Assembly (NCBI GenBank): GCA_026214975.1
Contig: JAOBSW010000183.1
Span: forward strand, 1-64,000
Direction: 5' to 3'
DNA from: Gentiana macrophylla
Lineage: Eukaryota; Streptophyta; Magnoliopsida; Gentianales; Gentianaceae
DNA: 64,000 bases
Shown here: in pieces, positions 47,195 through 58,127 of the stretch
Layout: every line of letters begins with the position of its first letter
How positions within the stretch are numbered: the stretch's first letter is position 1
Position numbers and translations under genes: made by a program
Notes under the pieces: model-generated
Told to the model about the DNA's origin: nothing
The model's database searches: none
Seen by the model: the letters and a program-made list of their open reading frames with translations, nothing else

Positions 47195-48562
47195 TCTTTT
47201 GAAATCTGTGTCAAGCTATTGACATTAAAAGAGCGCTCCCAGGAGGCAACCTAGTTTTCTTTGTTTGTTTTCTTTTCTTAGGTTGTTTTGTTTTCTTGTT
47301 TTTAGAAATAGTCCTCTAGTGGCGTGTTGATGGTTATTCCTTTTACTCGTGTTGTAAGTGTTTTGTGTTATGTGTTGCTCATATACCCCGTGTACCCCGA
47401 GATTATATGGTATGTCGAGTGTGGCAGATACTTTTGAGCAGGTTCGCAAGCTTTTATGTCCAGTGTTGTCTATTCGAGTTGTCGTGGTACATTCATGCTC
47501 CGGCCTGACCTCTGCCAACTTTCATCCGACAACCACTGTTGGAACCAGCTAAGTATTCTTTTCTTTTATTTGCACATTCTGAGGACATAATGTGATATAA
47601 GTGTGGGGGGGTAAATTGGGTATGTTTTCATGCTATATCCTTTGAAATATGAGTGAATGTTAAATTTCCACGAAATTTAAATTTTGTTAGCATGTGGTTG
47701 AAACTAAATGCTTGCTAGTTGTAGTTTTCTAACGATGATAGTATGTGACTTAGTGAGATAATTATAGCATGTCTTTACTATTATGAAGATAGTATTCATT
47801 TTTCACTCATGAAAGCCTTTGATTTTGAAGCAATATTTTTGAACTATATCCTTTCATTGTTTTAGTGATTTACCATAGGAAGGTCAGTATAGTAACACCT
47901 TAGTTAGACCGGGTGCTGTGAATATCATAAAGTTCGAATGTGATAAGTGAGATGTAACTTATGTCTTGAAGAAAAGAATGAATAAGCAATCATAGTAAAC
48001 ACGTGTGTCGGAAGCTGGTCGATGATTTGAGTGAGGTAGGGTATACCACGTATGTCCTATACCACTATGATGACCAGAACCTCACGACAGTTGGAAGAAG
48101 CTACCTTATGATTGGAGTAGGTATGGGATTATCTCGAAATGTCCTATTCTACTATGATGGGTAAAAGCTCATTCTGATATGCGTCGAATTTGGAAATTTT
48201 GGAAATGATGAGTAAAAATAAAGTGAAGTCTTTGTTATCATGGATCTTATACCCAGTAGAACCGCATGATATGCTGTGGGGATTATCCTACTGAGTGCGT
48301 GGGAAGGCTTTGCGTGGAGCTATTACTGCCTATATCTAGGATAATCATTGGATTTTTGAGAGGATATTCCTTTGGAAGGCTTGTTAAATTTGAAAAGGGC
48401 TTGTCACACATACACTGAATCTATCTCTGTGATGGTATTGTTTGCTATAGTTGTTGTATCTTTTGTTACGTGAGTTAGAGATCTATGTGGATTACATGAA
48501 AGTTGAGCTATAGTTTTGATTGTTTTGTACGAGGACATACAAAAAGTTAAGTGTGGGGGTGT
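47195..48562 (+). other. Athila 3' untranslated region, second copy
   Basis: No gene. It begins with GAGCGCTCCCAGGAGGCAAC (47231-47250), a motif I associate with the region after pol in Athila-like elements. A T-rich stretch follows, then a first purine tract AAGTGTGGGGGGG near 47598-47610, the block that repeats 37931-38882, and the second tract AAGTGTGGGGGTGT just before LTR3. The second tract is the functional-looking one. Confidence 0.75.
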
Positions 48563-50128
48563 TGTTAAGGCCATATTTATATGGTTATTAAGGGTGTATT
48601 TCATTATTATTTTCCCCATATTTGCATAATTTACATGAGAATTAAGGGTTTAAGTGTAATTATTTAGTAAGGATGATTTTAATATGGTTATTTGCAAAAT
48701 TGATTAGATTATGTGTTAAATTAATGGAATTATTATTATTTGAGTTTTATTACATTTTGCAATGTTTATTTATCCTTTAGGAGGCTGAATTTCGAGTGCT
48801 AAAGAGGATAAATGAAGCTCAAGTCGAATTATTCAAGATAGAGTTGGAATTGGCTTGAAGAAAATGGATAAAGATGAAGAGATCCGATCCTAAGCATTGC
48901 AAACGAGCGTCTGCATCCCGTCCATTCCAGACGGGCGTCCACTGATCTTGGACGAGCGTCCAGAAGTGAACTGGCGTCCATGCAGCGTCCGGAATCATAT
49001 TTTACATTCAGAGTCTTCAGACAGAAGCCAAACGCACGTTCATTCTCCGTCCAGGCATTCTGGACGGGCGTCTGGTTGTTCAAACGAGCGTCCGGTGCCG
49101 ACTTAAACCCTAACCGACTTAGCACTCTATAAATACAAAGCAAGAGCTCCAACCCTAAGGGGATACTTTTCATAGCCGCAATTTTCACAAAAGAGCTGCG
49201 CCAAAACCACTTTTTACAGAGATGCAAATATCCAATCCAACAATCTTCTCCAATATGATTGTTGGCTAGAAACCTGCAAAGTGAGTCGACGGAGGAAGCT
49301 TATCAACAACAAAACCAACTAGAGGAGTTCGATACTTGATGTGTAGTGAGTTTATTTCATAGTTTTTCATTACTTTGGATCTGCTTTTGTATTGTTTATG
49401 TTTTGTTGAATTAAGATTTGATGAACCGATCTATGTTTAATTGATGCTTGAATTAATATATGAAAGTATGTTATTTAAGTTTGATTTCATTCAAAGTAAT
49501 GCATCTACTCATGTTGTAAGAGATTAAGCATGTTTAGTTGAGTAAAAAGCTTGGAAACAATCTCGTGATTTCGTTTTGATTGCATGTTTAGTTTGTTTGA
49601 AAAGATGAACGAAACCTTAGAAATTTGATTGAAGATATTTGATCGAATTCGTGAAAAATCACTACTAAAAACTATGTCTTTAGATCACCATCTAGTTGGG
49701 GGTTGTTTGTTGATGGGTGCATTCGTTGCCTCGCTGTGTTTTCCTTTAATTGTCTGAATCGAATCGTTTAGATTAAGTTTAGTTTAAGTTCTAGTTTTAT
49801 AAACCCTAATTTCCTGCTGTTTTCCTGCACTTTTCTGCTTCAATTCATAGTCAGACGCTCGTTCACTTTAGTGAACGCTCGTCCGTCTTTCTGTTTTCTT
49901 ATTTTCTGCTTGTTTTTATTCTTGTTTTAGTTTTAATTCTTAGGTTTAGGTTTTAGTTAGTTTCAACCTAGTTTAGATAGATAATTGTGACATAATCGAT
50001 ATAGGTTTATACTTGAATTCGATAAACATTCCATTCCCTTAGGACGACCCGATAACATCCTTTACTACAGATCCTTATACTTGGGGTGTGTCGGTATTAT
50101 AAATAATAAAACGTGTTTTTACCGAACA
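48563..50128 (+). repeat. Athila LTR3 (3' LTR)
   Basis: Complete LTR of 1566 bp, TGTTAAGG to CCGAACA, with TATA at 49126-49135 and a hairpin GTTCAC-TTTA-GTGAAC at 49861-49876. It is followed by the ATGGT duplication. Compared with LTR2, differences concentrate in the GC-rich segment at 48900-49100. Confidence 0.95.
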
Positions 50129-51611
50129 ATGGTTATATCTATTGTTTCTAGTAGTAAGGGTTGGAACATTCCAATCTTCATCAGTAAGGAACAATCTACC
50201 TTTCCCCCTAAGATAAGTATCCCTTAAATGATTAACATTTTTTGGTTTAGGATTCTTATCCTTGGAATATTTCTTATTTTTGCCCTTTTGTGGTCCAGCA
50301 GACTTTGCAACAAGTCTGCTATCAGCAGGTCAAAAAAGTCCAGAAATTCTACCTTTGGATTTACTCTTTTTGTTAGGTATTGTTGACCTTTTATACTTCT
50401 GATTTTGCTTTCTTGAAGCATTCTTAGTAGATTTAACTGCCTCAGCAACCTTTTTGGGAATTGGATCTTATGTAGGCAAACTTAGGACGAATTTTTGTAC
50501 TGGGTTCAGTAGCCTTACTAGATCCACCCTTAGTAGATAGTTGAGTCTCAAATCCAAGGCATGTTCTATCACCAAAAGGCTTTTCATATTTGAATGCAGT
50601 GGTGGAACTAGATTGTGCAGCAGATTTAGCAGCTACTTAAGGTACAGCAGGCTTATGTTGAGTCTGTCCATAATCATTTTCCTTTCATTTGAGAATTCTT
50701 AATTCAGCATTTAATCTTTGAATTTCTGCTTGAAGAGCCTTATTTTCAGCCTTCACAATCTCATAACCAGATTGTATTTTCCTCAGTTGATTAAGGATGG
50801 CATACAAAGGTTCTTCACTGTCATAAATATTAGGATTTGAACCACAAGTAAATTCACAATCACTTTTAGCAGGAGTGTTTACAGATAAAGAATTGTATAC
50901 CTCCTCAGTCTCATTCATATTGGCCATTAAAGCATAATCTTTCATGTGTGCAATAAGTGCAGTATCATCAGATTCATTTCCTTTTTCTGATTCAACTTCG
51001 TATCCTATTCATCATCAGCAACCATTGCTTTCTTTCCAGATCTTCTTTGCTGACTTTTGCTCTTCAGTAGGTCTGGACAATCAGGTCTAAAATGTCCAGG
51101 TTTCTTGCTGTTGAAGCACAGATAATCATGTTCCTTCTTTTGTTTCAAGTCAGGACAGTCAGGTTTGAGGTGTCCTGGTTTCTTGCAATGAAAACACAAA
51201 TAATCATTATCCTTCTTGGATTCTTCCTTTTTCTTTTCACTTGATTTCTTGGTGAAATTCCTTGGAGAACCCCTTCCTGATTTCATCATTCTGATTTTCT
51301 TGCTCAGTAGGGCTATTTGCTCTTGCATTTCATCCAGTAGATCATCTTGAACACCTGATGATTCTTCTTTTTGTGCAGCAACCAATGCAATGGTGTTTGG
51401 TTCTTCCTTTTCAGTCTCAGGAACAAGTTTCTTACTGAATTCATAGGCTTGGAGAGTTGAAAATAATTTGAAGGTGTCTTCTTCATGTAGTCTCTTGGAC
51501 TCTTCTATGGCAATAACCTTCATTTTTGAAACTTCCTTTGTTGGTAGGGCTTCCAAAATTCTAGAATTGATCTATTCCTTTGTATATACTACATTTAGTA
51601 GGGTGAGTTCA
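50129..51611 (-). pseudogene. gag: SIRE-like gag, middle and C-terminal part
   Basis: 51556-51005 is open and shows the gag helical part (EESKRLHEEDTFKLFSTLQAYEFSK). Two zinc-knuckle copies follow in tandem: CFHCKKPGHLKPDC (about 51210-51170) and CFNSKKPGHFRPDC, where the second Cys is Ser. 50945-50685 adds a coiled-coil-like stretch (QLRKIQSGYEIVKAENKALQAEIQRLNAELRIL). A basic Lys/Ser-rich region follows to 50129. Stops and shifts break it. It is cut on both sides, by the CRM insertion at 51611 and the Athila composite at 50129. Confidence 0.8.
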
Positions 51612-52433
51612 TGATGTGAACACTTAGGATCTAGATCGAGATACCAATGATGAACAACGAGCAAGGCCTAGTTTCCTCAAAGAATCAGCACCCTGATAAG
51701 CCTAAGTCGAGAACGCCGCACAAAGATTGCTCAAATCTTTGATAAGTTCTCTTAGTTATCAAAATACCTAATCAGCAAGGTAATTGAAAACTCACAAGTA
51801 ACATCATATGTTTTTCACTCAAATTTGGACTAAGTGTTCAAAGTACAAGATGGATGCCTTTTATAGGCTACAAAGCTTTAAACTATGCTGCCACAAACCA
51901 ATGTGGGAATAAAACACCTCAAAAATGCCTAGGCATTAGGAGTTGGGCTTTTGGCCTGATCTTAATAACTCAAAATAGAATAACTTGGATTCTGGGTTTC
52001 CTCAAAATAAGATGAAAAAGCATTTGTATTTTTGGGCTGGATTAAAAGTTAATGGAAATGGTTTGGGTTTATGGATCTTCTTAGAAGGTATTGGATAAAA
52101 GGTTTTGGGCTTTGGTTCACACAAAATCCAAAGGAAATGGTTTCTAGGTTGGGCTGGGCTTATATCAATAAAAATGGAAAAAAATGCTAAAAAAAGAAAT
52201 AGTTCCCCAATTTGGCTCATCAACCCCAATTACAAGATAATAAGGATAAAATAGCCATGTCTTCATGCTTGATGACCCTAACGTGTTCCTTGTAATTTGC
52301 CACAACAAGATTCTTCAAAGCTTCCTCGAACTTTCTCTTTTGTGCCCTCGTGATTGGACCATCTCGAAGCACAAGTGAATCAGCACTTAGACCACCATTA
52401 TCTACGTTGGAATCACCACCATGATTCATATCA
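51612..52433 (-). repeat. CRM-like 3' LTR
   Basis: The LTR is 822 bp. On the minus strand it starts TGATATGAATCATGG (52433) and ends GTGTTCACATCA (51612), with TATA CTATAAAAG near 51859-51867. Its first 211 bases encode the end of the polyprotein. It has 16 bases (51905-51925 region) that the other LTR lacks between short ATG repeats. Confidence 0.95.
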
Positions 52434-53463
52434 TTCCCTCCCGATTGGAAAGGATCTGTCCTCAGATCAGAAGAAGCATCGTAAGGAGACAAATCAGCAA
52501 CGTTGAATGTAAGAGAAACGTTCCAATCCGGAGGTATGTCAAGCTTGTAGGCATTGTTTTTTATCCTCTCAAGAACTTGAAATGTACCATCACCACGGGC
52601 ATTCAGCTTTGACTTGCGTAAATGCGGAAATCTCTCTTTGCGAAGATGTATCCACACCAAATCGCCAGGTTCGAAAATCAGCTCCTTGCGTCCCTTGTTT
52701 GCTTGCTTCATGTAACTCTCCGTTGCTTTTTCAACATTCAGCCATGCCTCTTCATGCAAAGCATTCACAAGATCAGCCTTTGCTTCTCCATCCAAACTAA
52801 CCTGCGCACCAGGAGGAAGAGGAACAAAATCAAACAGAGCAGCCGGTAAAAACCATAAACAAGCTCAAATGGAGCATATTGAGTAGCTGAGTGCTTAGCA
52901 CGATTATAAGCAAATTCCACATAAGGCAAACAAGATTCCTAATTCTTTAAATTGCTTTTCACAACAGTTCTTAGGAGTTGTCCCAACACACGATTCATAA
53001 CCTCCGTTTGCCCATCAATTTGTGGATGAAAAGAAGTAGAAAATAATAGATAAGTACCTATACGCATCCACAAAACCCTCCAAAAATGACTCACAAACAT
53101 AGTATCACGATCACTCACAATCGTTCTTGGAACACCATGCAAACGTACAATTTCATTAAAGAACAAATCAGCAATATACGATGCATCATTAGTTTTGGTA
53201 CATGGAATAAAATGAGCCATTTTGGAAAAACGGTCCACGACCACAAACACAGAATCTTTTCCATTCCTAGACCGAGGCAAACCTAACACAAAGTCCATGG
53301 AAATGTCGGTCCAAGGAGATGTAGGAATGGGTAGGGGAGTGTATAATCCATGGGGCTACAAACGTGACTTAGCATGCTTACACACGAGACCTGAAGCACA
53401 AAATTTAATCACACCAGAATTCATACGTGGCCAATAGAAATGTGTGCGCAACATATCCAAAGT
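52220..53463 (-). pseudogene. pol: CRM-like integrase and C-terminal extension
   Basis: The core has [17 protein letters not shown] (Asp), IVSDRDTMF (Asp) and [18 protein letters not shown] (Glu). In-frame TAG codons interrupt it near 53462, 53356 and 52938, and a frameshift lies near 52860. From 52795 the frame is open to 52220: GDLVWIHLRKERFPHLRKSKLNARGDGTFQVLERIKNNAYKLDIP is the GPY/F-like C-terminal domain. DLSPY and GPITRAQKRKFEEALKNLV follow, where CRM elements carry their CR-type extension. The last 70 codons lie inside the 3' LTR. Confidence 0.85.
52434..52443 (-). other. CRM-like polypurine tract inside the coding frame
   Basis: On the minus strand CGGGAGGGAA directly precedes the LTR start TGATATG. 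The same bases encode Ser-Gly-Gly-Asn of the integrase C-terminal extension, so the plus-strand primer lies within pol. Confidence 0.8.
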
Positions 53464-55324
53464 CTAATCTACCCCAAAATGTCCCATTAAACCACCCCCG
53501 TGAGACTCCCTCAAGAATAATTCATGCATGGAAGATCTCGGAATACAGAACTTAACACTTTTGTAAAGAAAACCATCATGCACAGAATAATCAGGCAAAG
53601 TAGATGACGGACACTTCTCAAAAATATCCCCAAAGTCGATATCATCAGCATATAAATCCTGAATACTCTCAAAACCTACCAACTTAGTTTGTAAAGACGT
53701 AATCAAGGAATAACGCCTAGACAAAACATCTGTGACCACATTGTCTTTTCCCTTCTTAAACTTAATGATATAAGGGAACGACTCAATGAACTCAATATAG
53801 CGGATATGTCTTTTACTCAACTTACCTTGACCCTTAAGATCTTTTAAAGACTCATGGTCCGTATGGATAATAAACTCACGAGGCCTAAGGAAATGTTGCC
53901 AAGTTTGTAAACAACGAATCAAAGCATAAAGCTCCTTATCATACGTGGAATAATTCAAATGAGCACCTTTCAACTTTTCACTAAAATATGCCACAGGACG
54001 TTTTTCTTGCATTAAAACACCACCCACGCCAACACCCAAAGCATCACATTCTAATTCAAACATTTTATCAAAGTCAGGTAAAGCAAGTATAGGTGCTGAA
54101 ATAAGCTTAAGTTTTAAAGTTTCGAAAGACTCCCTGTGACGATCTTCCCAAATGAATGCTGCGTTCTTCTTTACCAAATCCGTCAAAGGAGCAGCAATGG
54201 TGCTAAAATCTTTCACAAATCTCTGGTAGAAGCTAGCCAAGCCAAGGAAACTCCTAACATCAGCCACGTTTTGGATTTCAGGCCACTCCTTGATTGCTCG
54301 AATCTTCTCTTGATCAACTTCAACTCCTTTTGCACTAACCACAAAGCCAAGGAAAACAATACGATCCAAGAAAAACTCATATTTCTTAAGGTTAGCATAC
54401 AACTTAGCACGCCTAAGTGTATCAATAATAGCTTGTAAATGTGCAACATGATCATCAAGTGTGGTGCTATAAATTAAGATGTCATCAAAATAAACGACCA
54501 CAAAATGACCAATAAACTCACGCAGCACTTCATTCATTAAACGCATAAACGTGGAAGGGGCATTCGTAAGACCAAATGGGATAACTAACCACTCATAAAG
54601 ACCAAATTTTGTCTTAAAAGCTGTTTTCCACTCGTCCCCTTCACGAATATGCACTTGGTGATAACCACTTTTTAAATCAATCTTAGTAAGAACTTTACTA
54701 CCATGCAACTCATCCAGCATATCCTTTAACCTAGGAATAGGATAGCGATACTTTACCGTGATATTATTGATTGCACGGCAGTCGGTGCACATCCACCATT
54801 CACCACTCTTCTTAGGAACCACGATGACGGGTACGGCACAAGGACTTAAGGACTCACGGTTCTTGCCTTTTTCTAACAGCTCTGCCACATGTCGTTATAT
54901 TTCCTTCGTTTCCGTAGGATTGGCCCGATAGGCATGTCGGTTTGGAAGAGTAGCACCCGGAATTAAATCTATTTGATGCTCCACACCACGTAGTGGTGGT
55001 AAACCACTTGGTTCTTCCTCCGGAAACACGTCAGCATATTCCTGCAAAACCGAACATACAACACTCGGGAATGAACATGTCAAATCAGCAATAAAATTAA
55101 ACAATGGGGAGGGGGGTCGACTTCCTTGAAATAAATTAGAAAAACGAATTTTCCACCATTTATAGTCGTAGTTATTCAACTAGACTTGGCATGAAAATTG
55201 TGCTTCACACCCTTACCAACATTCTTTTCAACTTTTATTTTACCCTCGTGTTTTGAAGCTCCCACTCCCTCACGCAGCTGCACCATCCTTTTAATGCCCT
55301 CATTTGGAACAAGAACACCCTCCC
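53464..55324 (-). pseudogene. pol: CRM-like reverse transcriptase and RNase H
   Basis: 55179-54895 and 54888-53464 are one frame split by a single TAA after ANPTETKEI. RT motifs: [59 protein letters not shown] and the catalytic [12 protein letters not shown] near 54500-54470. [11 protein letters not shown] and [15 protein letters not shown] follow. RNase H has [48 protein letters not shown] and VVTDVLSRR. Length and motifs are normal for a chromovirus. Confidence 0.9.
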
Positions 55325-56047
55325 TCACACTTGTAGTTTCGACTTTGCTGCCCTCAAAGTGTGATAAAACGCCCTCATGTATATTTCTCTCCGATACAAC
55401 TTGCTTATTTTCGACTTTACCTCCCTCTTTATCATTTTTTTCTCACCAAACGCAGCATCTTTTTTAGAGGTAGCCATACGCAGCTGTTCAGAATGAACTT
55501 GGGCTGGTGTCGTCATATGCAAATTAATCGTACTACCATTCAAAGACAAGGTCCAAGTATTTAAACGACCATTATACAATGCAGCCCTGTCATATTTCCA
55601 CGGTCTCCCCAACAACAAATGAGTAACAAATAAAGGCACCACATCACATAAAACTTCATCCACCAATTGACCCACACGAAATTTAACAAGTTCTTGGGTA
55701 GCCACACGTACATCAGCCACATCATTCATCCATTGCAAACTATATGGGTGGGGATGCGGTAAAATAGCAATATTAAAGTCTTTAACGAGTGTTTGGCTTA
55801 CCAAGTTCGCACAACTCCCCGAATCGATGATATAGTTGCAAGTGCGCCCCGCAATGCCACAAGTGGACTGAAAAATGTTTTCCCGCTGAATTGACTAATC
55901 CAACTTTGTTTGAATTGCCAAAGTATTTCAAGTCACATAACAAGCACCATAATCATGTGTAGCATGTGCATCAAAAGCCCCATCTTGGACATCATCAGCC
56001 TCGTCAGCTTCATCCTCCTCCGAATGGGATTCATAGTTGTCACTAGG
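55325..56047 (-). pseudogene. pol: CRM-like protease region
   Basis: An acidic linker (SHSEEDEADEADD) follows gag, then the aspartic protease active site YIIDSGSCANLVSQ near 55830-55790 and the flap-side sequence LLLGRPWKYDRAALYNG. The frame is the same as gag. In-frame stops at the gag end, after CYVT and after TKLD are all at codons one transition from a sense codon. Confidence 0.8.
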
Positions 56048-57193
56048 TTAAGGCTGCCCCAATATTGTCATGGTACGTTTATTAGGACAATTTGTTGCAT
56101 AATTTTCTTTGCCCTTGCACTTGAAGCATTCAATATCCCTATAACGCCCCACTTCAGCCGCTTTACCTTTATTAGGACTCAAAATCTCATTCAACTTGCT
56201 TTTGTGAACATTAGGCTTCACACTATTTTCAGCCTTCTTCATAGAATCAGCATTGGAGGATCCACCTTGTTGAAAAGATGGTGTAAAAGAGCTGCGATAC
56301 CCAAATGGTTTATTTGCCTTAGCACGTTCCTCACATCTTGCTTTCAGCCGCCGTTCAACCATAAGAGCACCATTTACCATATCCGATAAAGATTGGTAAT
56401 TTTGCAATTCAACTTGACCCCCAATATCATCTCTCAACCCACAAAGAAACCACTGCATTGTAACATCCTCAGGTTCAATAATGTTCTCCCGAATCATCGT
56501 TAATTGCATCTCTTCATGAAACTCTTCAACCGATTTCCCCGCTTGCGATAATTGCTGAAGCTTGAAACCTTTGTCCCGAAAAAAATGATTTGGAACCCAT
56601 TTTAGCCTCATATGTTCCGTCAAAAGAGTCCAACTATTAATAGGAGGTTCACCTCGTCGTCTACGGTTTTCTTGGAAACTATGCCACCAACTCATTGCAT
56701 AATCCGTAAACTCTAAGGTTGCAATTCGTGCCTTCTTTGCATCACTATAATTATGAACCGAGAATATCTAGTTCATTTTCATTTCGCACGCCAAATATTT
56801 ACCCGGATCAGCCTTGCCATCAAAAGAAGGTATCTTGTACTTCAATCCACGCAAATTATCATCATAAGCATCTTCGAAAGCGGGCTGTTCAGACTCATCA
56901 TCTACATCACTATACACATCAGCCTCAACATGACCATGTCCACCATTATTACCATGACCACCCATATTACCACGATCCCTATTTCCTCTACCACGTCCAC
57001 GACCTCTACCATTTCCAAGACCATGTTCTTGGAACAGTTCAGTTATTTGATCCGCAATGGTTTGTTGAAATTGGTCAAAACGTTCATCCATGTTTTGGTT
57101 TACTTGCTCAATACGATTGGTTACGTCTCCATGAATAGCTTGTTGATGAACACGTAATCTAGCTTCCAAAGGAGTTTCATCATGTTCGTCCAT
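56048..57193 (-). pseudogene. gag: CRM-like gag
   Basis: ATG 57193 (MDEHDETPLEARLRV). A coiled-coil-like segment (RIEQVNQNMDERFDQFQQTI) is followed by an Arg/Gly- and Gly/His-rich stretch, then GLKYKIPSFDGKADPGKYLACE. After one in-frame TAG at 56768 come YAMSWWHSFQENRRRRGEPP, WTLLTEHMRLKWVP, EFHEEMQLTMIREN and the knuckle CFKCKGKENYATNC, whose His is Asn. The rest of the frame is open. It would make the particle shell and bind RNA. Confidence 0.85.
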
Positions 57194-58114
57194 TGTATCT
57201 CACAAATCACTCGTGTTTATCACTCACCCTCAACTCTTGCCTTAGGTAAGTGTAACGTCAAACAAATCAAAAATTGAGCAAATTCGGACAATTCCACACA
57301 AAAAAAAGGTCTCAAGACGCCAAATCCCCCAAACAAACTAAACACGGAATAGGTTTGAAAGGATTGGTTTGGAATAAGGTGAAAGAGTGATAGCCAAGAA
57401 AGAGTGATAGCAAAAGTGTTAACAACAAGGTGAAACTAAGTTCTTGCACCACAAAAATCAAACAATAAACACTATAACTCGTTTTCTTTTCTTTGTTTTT
57501 TTTTATTTTTTATTTTTATTTTTATAACTTTCGGCCCTTAGAAGAAGATGGCATGAATCTCTTTTCTTTTTTCTGTTTTTTTTCTTGTTCTTTTTTTTTT
57601 GTTTTTTATTTTTAAATCACGATAATAACTCTACTTCAGCACTTACTACACTTATTGAATGATGTAGTAATAAGTGATGCAAGATAGTAATAAGAACACA
57701 CTTAATACACTTAATAATTAGGATATGAAAAGGTGGGAGTTACACAAAAATAACATCAGCCGTGGGGTGTAGTGCTGATTTGGTTGGAGATTTTTTATGA
57801 ATATGAGATGAAGATGAAGGTTATATGAAGATTATTCAAAGAAGATGAACGGTCATGAATAAATGTGATATATTTTCTGAAAAACTATGAAGAAACACAA
57901 GCATATCACATAGATTCAGCAACTAAACATGCAAAATCACATAAAATGCGAAGGGAAAAAAATCTAGGACGTTTTTAAGGGCTGTTTATATAAGAAAATG
58001 AAAATAAAGAAGAGATTTTTATTTTATTTTATGATATGGACAAAATAAAGGAAAGAATAAACAAGGACAAACAAAAAGAAAAAAAAAAGATACTTGATAC
58101 CTCAATCCCTAGGT
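57194..58114 (-). other. CRM-like leader
   Basis: About 920 bp of untranslated leader between the primer site and gag. It contains long T-rich runs on the plus strand (57480-57530 and 57560-57615), which are A-rich in the transcript. No ORF is supported. Confidence 0.7.
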
Positions 58115-58125
58115 CTCTGATACCA
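58115..58125 (-). other. CRM-like primer-binding site
   Basis: On the minus strand TGGTATCAGAG follows the end of the 5' LTR after two bases. This is the initiator-methionine tRNA primer site shared by many plant LTR elements. Confidence 0.9.
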
Positions 58126-58127
58126 AT

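Larger units (their letters stand above)
28098..50133. mobile_element. 22.0-kb Athila composite flanked by ATGGT
   Basis: The unit 28103-50128 starts TGTTAAGG and ends CCGAACA, flanked by ATGGT at 28098-28102 and 50129-50133. Plus-strand order: LTR1 (truncated), an opposite-strand Athila fragment (29515-37930), a 3' untranslated block and polypurine tract, LTR2, primer site, gag-pol, a second copy of the 3' block and tract, LTR3. It is thus two tandem Athila copies sharing LTR2. Only the outer ends have a TSD. Confidence 0.85.

Noticed and set aside
57480..57615. Long T-rich runs as possible LINE or SINE poly(A) tails
   Set aside because: They are interrupted, lie within the CRM-like leader between primer site and gag, and have no flanking target duplication.
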